DNA of 12,954 bases. Origin: a bacterium. GTDB taxonomy: Bacteria > Atribacterota > JS1 > SB-45 > 34-128. Made by a program: the position numbers and the translations under genes. Positions 6,119 through 12,954 of the stretch are shown here, in pieces. The notes beneath the pieces are model-generated. The model made no database searches. It was given only the letters and a program-made list of their open reading frames with translations, and was not told the origin of the DNA. Each line of letters starts with the position of its first letter. Position 1 is the stretch's first letter. Location: assembly GCA_018903015.1 (NCBI GenBank), contig JAHIPR010000225.1, positions 1 through 12,954 on the forward strand, in the 5' to 3' direction.

Positions 6119-7403
6119 ATATTTCCACCACTCTAATTACATTGCATATTTTTTCTACACAGTCCAAACAGGCAACTTCCTTAAGTGCTTCCTGGGTATC
6201 TCCTTCTTTGGCCTTATGGGTTAAAAAGACAATATCCACTATCTCTCCTGGCTCGCCCTTCTGGATAACCGAAGCAAAGCTAACCTTGTTTTTAGCAAAA
6301 GCGCTGGCAATTTCCGCCAAAACTCCCGGCCGGTCTTTTACTCTGATCCTTAAATAATAAGAAGAATGGGTTTGCTTAAAATCTTTTACTTTTTTCTCCT
6401 CGAAATATTTAAATTTACTATTATAATTATCATAATCTCTCACTATTTCCACTATATCGCTGACAATCATACTGCCAGCTGGTAGTGCTCCTGCTCCCAG
6501 GCCGGAAAAGATTAAATCCCCAAACCCTTCTCCATGAACCAAAATAGCATTATAAGCTCCGCCAATACTTGCTAAATCGTGTCCCTCCCGTATTAGGGCC
6601 GGGTGTACCCTTATATCTAATTCTTTGCCTCCGTTTTTAGCTAGGGCGAGTAATTTAATCTTATAACCTAATTCCCGGGCATATTCAATATCTGTCTTGG
6701 AGATATTCTTTATCCCTTCATAGTATATATTGTTCGGGTTGATCTTTGCCTTAAAAGCAACAGCAGAGAGAATAAATATTTTATTAAGGGAATCAAATCC
6801 ATTGATATCTTTATCGGGATCGACTTCTGCGAACCCTTTTTCTTGCGCTTCTTTTAAAGCATCTTCATAATCTCTATTTTCCTCGCTCATTTTGGTAAGG
6901 ATATAATTAGTAGTGCCGTTTAAAATCCCCACTATCTCTTTTAACGGATAAGAAGTAAGTGAACGGGAAAGTGCTCCTATTATAGGAATTGCACTTGCCA
7001 CGCTGGCCTCAAAGAGAAAATGCACTTTATTCTTCTGAGCCAGGTTCAATATTTCGTACCCCGCTTTGGCAACTACTTCTTTATTCGCAGTAACTACATG
7101 CTTGCCCTTTTTTAAGGCTCTAACGATTAGGCTCCTTGCCGGTTCAAACCCTCCGATAGTCTCTACGACTATACCTATTTCAGGATCAGTAACTACTTCT
7201 TCGGCTGAATCGGTTAAGATTTCATAATAACTTTTATCCTCAAGGATTATTTCTTTGTTTTTATCGGCAATCTTTTTTAGGGATATTTTATAAGGATATA
7301 TTCCCTGTTCGATAAACTCTTTATTTTCCTGTAAAATCTTAATGGTGCCCTGACCTACTGTGCCCAGTCCTAATATCCCGATATTAATCGTATTTTTCTT
7401 CAT
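6117..7403 (-). CDS. hom: homoserine dehydrogenase with C-terminal ACT domain
   Basis: Hom reduces aspartate semialdehyde to homoserine with NAD(P)H. The 428 residues give the long, Gram-positive-type form. Order: Rossmann GLGTVGQG (12-19), TANKEVVA with Lys108, GILNGTTNYILT (159-170), the substrate-site stretch DPDKDINGFDSLNK (195-208, Lys208) and, from about residue 349, an ACT domain (YYLRIRVKDRPGVLAEIASAF) that usually senses threonine. The start at 7403 places the Rossmann strand immediately at the N-terminus; the ribosome site GAAAGG is weak and about 13 bases away. It is the first gene behind the threonine T-box leader. Confidence 0.96.
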   Translation of the reverse strand: MKKNTINIGILGLGTVGQGTIKILQENKEFIEQGIYPYKISLKKIADKNKEIILEDKSYYEILTDSAEEVVTDPEIGIVVETIGGFEPARSLIVRALKKGKHVVTANKEVVAKAGYEILNLAQKNKVHFLFEASVASAIPIIGALSRSLTSYPLKEIVGILNGTTNYILTKMSEENRDYEDALKEAQEKGFAEVDPDKDINGFDSLNKIFILSAVAFKAKINPNNIYYEGIKNISKTDIEYARELGYKIKLLALAKNGGKELDIRVHPALIREGHDLASIGGAYNAILVHGEGFGDLIFSGLGAGALPAGSMIVSDIVEIVRDYDNYNSKFKYFEEKKVKDFKQTHSSYYLRIRVKDRPGVLAEIASAFAKNKVSFASVIQKGEPGEIVDIVFLTHKAKEGDTQEALKEVACLDCVEKICNVIRVVEI

Positions 7404-7426
7404 AATTATCTGCCAACCTTTCAGAT

Positions 7427-7437
7427 TAGTCGTTAGT
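7427..7437 (-). repeat. ACTAACGACTA word upstream of hom
   Basis: Eleven bases identical to words at 5857-5867 (thrB) and 10357-10367 (gyrA). Here it lies between the T-box terminator U-run and the hom start, 23 bases from the ATG. It is built from ACTAACN heptads. Confidence 0.7.
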
Positions 7438-7441
7438 ATAT

Positions 7442-7493
7442 AAAAAAATCTTTCGCCTTATATTTATATGTTAAATATAAAGACGAAAGATTT
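7442..7493 (-). terminator. T-box-controlled intrinsic terminator before hom
   Basis: About 20 bp of near-perfect stem: the 5' arm starting AAATCTTTCG (7493-7484) pairs with CGAAAGATTT (7455-7446), continuing through an A/T-rich upper stem with one G-U pair and one bulged base to a small loop, then seven T residues (7448-7442). The 5' arm overlaps the antiterminator helix of the T-box, so the two folds exclude each other. Confidence 0.9.
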
Positions 7494-7684
7494 CCGCGGT
7501 TCCACTTTATTTCTCCGAAATTGCATTTTTCAGAGCTCTCTTAATAGCTGTAACGGTCTTCTCCCGAAAGATTTGCTCTTTTTTTAAGATTCATCTTAAG
7601 CCTCCGGGTTGGTCTTCGGTCGAAAAATTTCTACAGTAAAAAATTTTCAACCTACTCTTCCCGTCGTCGGCCTGTTATTAAATT
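7494..7684 (-). promoter_or_regulatory. threonine-specific T-box riboswitch leader of hom
   Basis: Base of Stem I: GCC (7671-7669) with GGC (7602-7600), then a kink-turn of bulge GAC and tandem GA/GA, then CGGG (7663-7660) with CCCG (7608-7605). The specifier loop has AGUA (7656-7653) opposite GAA (7617-7615), one base, then ACC (7613-7611) followed by A, the layout of known specifier loops; ACC reads as threonine. Above it is only a 35-nt hairpin (GGTTG with CGACC). Then come a small hairpin (7599-7584), Stem III (7535-7513, 8 bp) and the T-box AGUGGAACCGCGG (7506-7494). The antiterminator pairs AUAAAG (7510-7505) with CUUUAU (7482-7477). The UGGA bulge predicts U at the tRNA discriminator. 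Threonine starvation should allow read-through into hom. Confidence 0.93.
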
Positions 7685-7690
7685 TTTATA

Positions 7691-7719
7691 ATTTTAGCAC
7701 TCAAATTTAATTTTGTCAA
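7691..7719 (-). promoter_or_regulatory. sigma-70-type promoter of the T-box/hom operon
   Basis: Minus-strand TTGACA (7719-7714), a 17-nt spacer, and TAAAAT (7696-7691). The start point would fall near 7684, about a dozen bases before Stem I of the T-box. Confidence 0.85.
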
Positions 7720-7758
7720 AATTTCGCTGGGTTGGGTTGGTATCTTTGTTTTTGTTTT

Positions 7759-7779
7759 CCTAAACTTATTTAGCTTAGG
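7759..7779 (-). other. hairpin spanning the gyrA stop codon
   Basis: CCTAAGCT and AGTTTAGG form an 8-bp stem with one G-U pair around a 5-nt loop; the gyrA TAA lies in it. It is followed by A-rich sequence rather than a T-run, so it is not a standard intrinsic terminator; it might protect a 3' end or be chance. Confidence 0.4.
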
Positions 7780-10325
7780 TCAACATCTTCACTCGATACC
7801 AGGGCAACGCTGGCCACCTTGTCTTCCGGCGCAAGGTTCATTACCCTAACTCCTTGTGTGCATCTCCCGGTATGACGAATCTCTTTTACCGGAACCCGGA
7901 TAACAATCCCCTGTTGGCTGATTAATACTATCTCGTCTTCTTCGCTCACCACTTTAACATCTACCACTAAACCCCTTTCTTCGGTGAGTTTAATAGATCT
8001 TAGCCCTTGACTGCCTCGTCTTTTAAATTCTCTGAATTCCTTTAAGAGGGTTCTTTTAGCAAATCCTTTCTCGGTAACTAACAATAAGTATTTATCCGTT
8101 CCCGGAGGGACTAAACTAATTTTTACAAGAGAGTCTTCAGCCCTTAAAATGATACCTTTTACCCCAAAGGTGATTCTCCCCATGGACCTTATCGGGTCTC
8201 CTGAAAAACGGATAGATTTTCCGTGCTTAGTAGTTAAAATAACATCTTCATTATCCTCGGCAAGCTTTACCCCGATTAATTCATCTTCTGGTAAGAGACG
8301 TATGGCAATAATCCCGATATTTCTTAAGTTAGAAAAACGGGAAAGAGAAACTTTTTTTATCTTCCCTTTTTTAGTGGCCATAAACAGACACTTTTCGTTA
8401 TTTTCTTCTTTTGATTCTGCCAATTCATTGCTCTCTATAGGAATAAGAGTGGTAATGTGTTCATCTTTCTCAATGCCTAATAAATTGATTGCTGCAACCC
8501 CCCGGGAAGTTCTCCCTCCCTCGGGAATCTGATATGCTCTCCTTCTATAAACTATCCCTTTGCTGGTGAAAAATAAGATATCATGAAGGTTGGTGGTGAC
8601 AAACACCTGGTCTACAAGGTCTTCTAATTTGGTGGTCATTCCAATTTTACCTTTTCCTCCCCTCCTCTGTTTTCTGTAAGTACTTAAAGGAAGGCGCTTA
8701 AGGTATCCGTCCCGGGTGTAGGTTATAACAATATCCTCAGAGGTAATGAAATCTTCAATCTCGTACTCTCCTTCTTCTTCTATTATTTCAGTCCTTCTTT
8801 CATCACCGTATTTCTCCTTCATCTCTAACAGCTCATCTCTAATTATCAACATGAGCTTCTTTTCGTTTTGTAATATATCTTCTAAATAGGCAATGCGTTT
8901 TATTAATTCTAAATATTCTTCTAAAATCTTTTCGGTCTCCAGAGAGGTAAGACGCTGCAGCCTCATATCTAAGATGGCCTGTGCTTGAATATCACTCAAC
9001 CCAAATCTGCTTTTCAATTTATCGTGCGCTGTTTTTACATTATCCGATTTTTTAATAATCTGCACCACTTCATCAATATTAGACAGGGCAATTTTCAACC
9101 CTTCTAAGATGTGGGCTCTTTCTTTGGCTTTTCTTAATTCATATCTGGTTCTTCTTTCCACCACCTCTTTACGGTGGGCCAAAAAGCATTCTAACAGCTC
9201 TTTTAAATTAAAGGTTTTGGGGCGGCCTTCGGAAATTGCTAAAACATTAATCCCAAAGGTGATTTTCATCTTAGTATGCTTATATAGATTGTTCAGCACT
9301 ATATCTACATTAGCACCTCTCTTTAATTCAATAACTACCCGCATCCCTTTTCTGTCTGACTCGTCCCTTAGGTTGGTAATATCGAGTATCTTTTTATCCT
9401 GAACCAGCTGGGCAATGTCCCCTATCAACTTTGCTTTATTTACTTGATAAGGGAGCTCTTTAATTATTATGCGGGGATTTTTCTTGCCTCCATTTTTTCC
9501 GCCGTCTACTCCTTCGGTAAATACTGCAGCCTGCACTTTTATGATTCCCTTTCCGGTTTCATAGGCGCTCCTTATTCCCGCTCTGCCGCAAATTATGCCG
9601 CCGGTGGGAAAATCAGGGCCCTTAATTGCGGTCATTAATTCTTTAACGGAAACTTGCGGATCTTCGATTGTCATTATTGCGCCATCAACCACCTCTCCTA
9701 AATTATGAGGAGGGATGTTGGTGGCCATTCCCACGGCAATTCCCGAAGAACCATTAAGTAATAGTTGGGGAATTTTTGCCGGTAAAACTCTCGGCTCTTT
9801 AAGGGAATTATCATAATTGGGAGCAAAGTCAACCGTTTCCTTGTCTATATCGGCTAATAATTCCTGGGCAATCTTTGACATTCGAATTTCGGTATATCTT
9901 TGGGCAGCTGCGGAGTCGCCATCTATCGAACCAAAATTTCCCTGACCATCGACCAAAGGATAACGATAGGAAAAATCCTGGGCCATCCGGACGATGGTAT
10001 CATATACTGCTATATCGCCATGAGGATGGTATTTACCTATTATGTCTCCTACTATTCGAGCCGATTTTTTATAAGCTTTATCGGGCGTATTGCCCATTTT
10101 TTCCATAGAATATAATGCCCGGCGATGAACCGGTTTTAATCCATCGCGGACATCAGGCAAAGCTCGTCCCACTATTACGCTCATGGCGTAACTGAGATAG
10201 GCATCTTTTATCTCTTTTCCAACATCAGTAAGTAAGTGCCTGGTTGTTTCTGTTAATTCTTCTTCGCGCTCTTCTTTTTCTTCTTCGTTATTATTATTCA
10301 AATTGTCTTTTTCTTCTTCTTTCAT
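7770..10325 (-). CDS. gyrA: DNA gyrase subunit A
   Basis: GyrA cleaves and rejoins DNA in the A2B2 gyrase that introduces negative supercoils. At 851 residues it is full length. It has the [21 protein letters not shown] signature, the catalytic Tyr144 in AAQRYTE (E. coli Tyr122), the coiled-coil gate and a C-terminal beta-pinwheel with the GyrA box QRRGGKG (553-559), which separates it from ParC. Oddities: a roughly 22-residue Glu/Asn-rich N-terminal extension and Ile105 at the position of E. coli Ser83, while Asp109 (E. coli Asp87) is kept. The start at 10325 has a GGAG about 12 bases upstream. It follows gyrB across a 112-bp spacer made of heptamer repeats. Confidence 0.98.
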   Translation of the reverse strand: MKEEEKDNLNNNNEEEKEEREEELTETTRHLLTDVGKEIKDAYLSYAMSVIVGRALPDVRDGLKPVHRRALYSMEKMGNTPDKAYKKSARIVGDIIGKYHPHGDIAVYDTIVRMAQDFSYRYPLVDGQGNFGSIDGDSAAAQRYTEIRMSKIAQELLADIDKETVDFAPNYDNSLKEPRVLPAKIPQLLLNGSSGIAVGMATNIPPHNLGEVVDGAIMTIEDPQVSVKELMTAIKGPDFPTGGIICGRAGIRSAYETGKGIIKVQAAVFTEGVDGGKNGGKKNPRIIIKELPYQVNKAKLIGDIAQLVQDKKILDITNLRDESDRKGMRVVIELKRGANVDIVLNNLYKHTKMKITFGINVLAISEGRPKTFNLKELLECFLAHRKEVVERRTRYELRKAKERAHILEGLKIALSNIDEVVQIIKKSDNVKTAHDKLKSRFGLSDIQAQAILDMRLQRLTSLETEKILEEYLELIKRIAYLEDILQNEKKLMLIIRDELLEMKEKYGDERRTEIIEEEGEYEIEDFITSEDIVITYTRDGYLKRLPLSTYRKQRRGGKGKIGMTTKLEDLVDQVFVTTNLHDILFFTSKGIVYRRRAYQIPEGGRTSRGVAAINLLGIEKDEHITTLIPIESNELAESKEENNEKCLFMATKKGKIKKVSLSRFSNLRNIGIIAIRLLPEDELIGVKLAEDNEDVILTTKHGKSIRFSGDPIRSMGRITFGVKGIILRAEDSLVKISLVPPGTDKYLLLVTEKGFAKRTLLKEFREFKRRGSQGLRSIKLTEERGLVVDVKVVSEEDEIVLISQQGIVIRVPVKEIRHTGRCTQGVRVMNLAPEDKVASVALVSSEDVDLS

Positions 10326-10350
10326 AATTTAACAATTCTCCGATTTGCTT

Positions 10351-12402
<2,052 letters not shown>

Positions 12403-12410
12403 TCAAAATG

Positions 12411-12435
12411 AAACCGCAGCTTACCGCCACGGTTT
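12411..12435 (-). other. hairpin in the gyrB leader
   Basis: AAACCG and CGGTTT, a 6-bp inverted repeat with a 13-nt loop, ending ten bases before the GGAG of the gyrB ribosome binding site. It lies in the transcribed leader and could influence translation; support is the inverted repeat alone. Confidence 0.35.
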
Positions 12436-12489
12436 TTATTTTTATATTTTGTTGTGAAGATTTAATTTATTATTCTAAAAACCTGATTA

Positions 12490-12518
12490 ATTTTACTATA
12501 TTATGGCGCTTATGTCAA
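12490..12518 (-). promoter_or_regulatory. sigma-70-type promoter of gyrB-gyrA
   Basis: TTGACA (12518-12513), 17-nt spacer and TAAAAT (12495-12490) on the minus strand, beginning 27 bases after the dciA stop. It would give a leader of about 90 nt before gyrB and has the same hexamers and spacing as the hom operon promoter. Confidence 0.85.
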
Positions 12519-12544
12519 AATTCACCCCTCTCTTTATGCCTCTC

Positions 12545-12874
12545 TTAAATCCCTGTTTGGCTGTCTTTAAACTGGGGTGTTCGGGTCTTAAACAGGATGT
12601 TAGAAATTATCTCTTCCCCCGCTTCCCGGTTGATTTTTTCAATAAGCTCTCCTTTTCTTAAATTCAGTTCATTGGCCCAAACATTGCTTTTTACAGCCAA
12701 AAAAAGGCACTGGTCCTGTATTTTAATCGGCCGAGAAGATTGAGCAATCTCCTTGCCCGCCAGATTCTCCCAATTGCCAATTATTTGATACCCTTTTATC
12801 TTTTTGCTCCAGTCTTTCTCTTTGAAAAATTTTCCCAGGGCTGTTTTAAAGAGAACTAGGTCTTTTTCTTTCAT
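12545..12874 (-). CDS. dciA: DciA-family (DUF721) protein
   Basis: A small basic 109-residue protein of the DUF721/DciA family. Members function as loaders or partners of the replicative helicase DnaB in bacteria lacking DnaC or DnaI. Visible family features are WENLAG (35-40), the SRPIKIQDQCLFLAVKSNVWANEL strand-helix region (47-70, Trp66) and the following LIEKIN helix. Placement between recF and gyrB is the family's classic location. It overlaps the upstream recF frame by ATGA, indicating cotranscription and coupled translation. Family assignment is confident; helicase loading in this organism is inference. Confidence 0.85.
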   Translation of the reverse strand: MKEKDLVLFKTALGKFFKEKDWSKKIKGYQIIGNWENLAGKEIAQSSRPIKIQDQCLFLAVKSNVWANELNLRKGELIEKINREAGEEIISNILFKTRTPQFKDSQTGI

Positions 12875-12954
12875 AAATTAATTATCTTCCCTTCTTCTAT
12901 TTTAAATATCCTGCTTTTTTCTTTAATATTACTATTAAAATAATCCAGATTTAT
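12871..12954 (-). CDS. recF: RecF C-terminal end (partial)
   Basis: The last 27 codons of a frame entering from the right edge, ending in TGA that overlaps the dciA ATG. The ending LDYFNSNIKEKSRIFKIEEG resembles the RecF C-terminus (a helix, then a beta strand ending in x-x-G-x-I), and recF is the expected neighbour upstream of DUF721 and gyrB. The fragment is too short to identify by sequence alone, so the call rests mainly on gene order. Confidence 0.65.
   Translation of the reverse strand: MNLDYFNSNIKEKSRIFKIEEGKIINL

Noticed and set aside
6039..6224. Plus-strand 61-residue reading frame rich in Tyr, Cys and Leu
   Set aside because: It runs through the antisense side of the heptad array, which has no stops on that strand, and into the hom coding region. 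Its repetitive residues simply reflect the 7-bp period; there is no ribosome site or codon signal.
7404..7769. An undetected small gene between gyrA and hom
   Set aside because: The region is fully explained by a promoter, the T-box leader, its terminator and the short repeat word; no frame with a ribosome site is apparent.
8149..8532. Plus-strand 127-residue frame opposite gyrA
   Set aside because: It lies wholly inside the antisense of gyrA with no ribosome site, and is a shadow of that gene. The other plus-strand frames between 1392 and 11290 fail for the same reason.

Overview
The window is a low-GC bacterial chromosome segment of ordinary housekeeping genes. Almost all of it (1253-12954) is read on the minus strand. 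The right-hand part has the order recF (3' end only), dciA/DUF721, gyrB, gyrA, which is the replication-origin neighbourhood of many bacteria, so oriC/dnaA probably lies beyond the right edge. The left-hand part is a threonine/aspartate-family operon, hom-thrB-lysC-asd, followed by a TraB/PrgY-type membrane protein. It converges on a single plus-strand gene, a C-terminal fragment of what looks like a methyltransferase/ATP-grasp fusion. A DciA-type protein, a transcriptional T-box leader, low GC and repeat-filled spacers point to an anaerobic Gram-positive-like or candidate-phylum bacterium. The sequence alone does not let me name the phylum.

Regulation is readable. There are two promoters with the same architecture (TTGACA, 17 nt, TAAAAT): one in front of gyrB and one in front of a T-box leader that precedes hom. 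The leader has a kink-turn base, an AGUA/GAA specifier loop with ACC (threonine) in the specifier position, a Stem III, a UGGAACC T-box bulge whose antiterminator helix I can pair base by base, and a competing terminator with a U-run. Uncharged tRNA-Thr would therefore turn on hom, thrB and probably lysC, asd and traB. Stem I is unusually short and shows no obvious tRNA-elbow docking module. Inside lysC a strong Shine-Dalgarno sequence and ATG mark an in-frame start for a separate regulatory (beta) subunit, as in Bacillus subtilis aspartokinase II. lysC and asd overlap by ATGA, and so do recF and dciA. No thrC is present.

The least ordinary structure is in the spacers. The gyrB-gyrA, hom-thrB and thrB-lysC gaps are built largely from degenerate 7-bp (and once 8-bp) tandem units. 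A 31-bp word made of CGTNNAG heptads follows, and overlaps or touches, the stop codons of gyrB, hom and thrB in the same orientation. A second heptad word, core ACTAACGACTA, stands 18-31 nt upstream of the gyrA, hom and thrB start codons. In the gyrB-gyrA spacer 13 heptads run in one unbroken phase from one gene to the other. These resemble in kind the heptanucleotide STRR repeats of heterocystous cyanobacteria, but they differ in sequence, and their placement at both ends of spacers within operons is worth following up.
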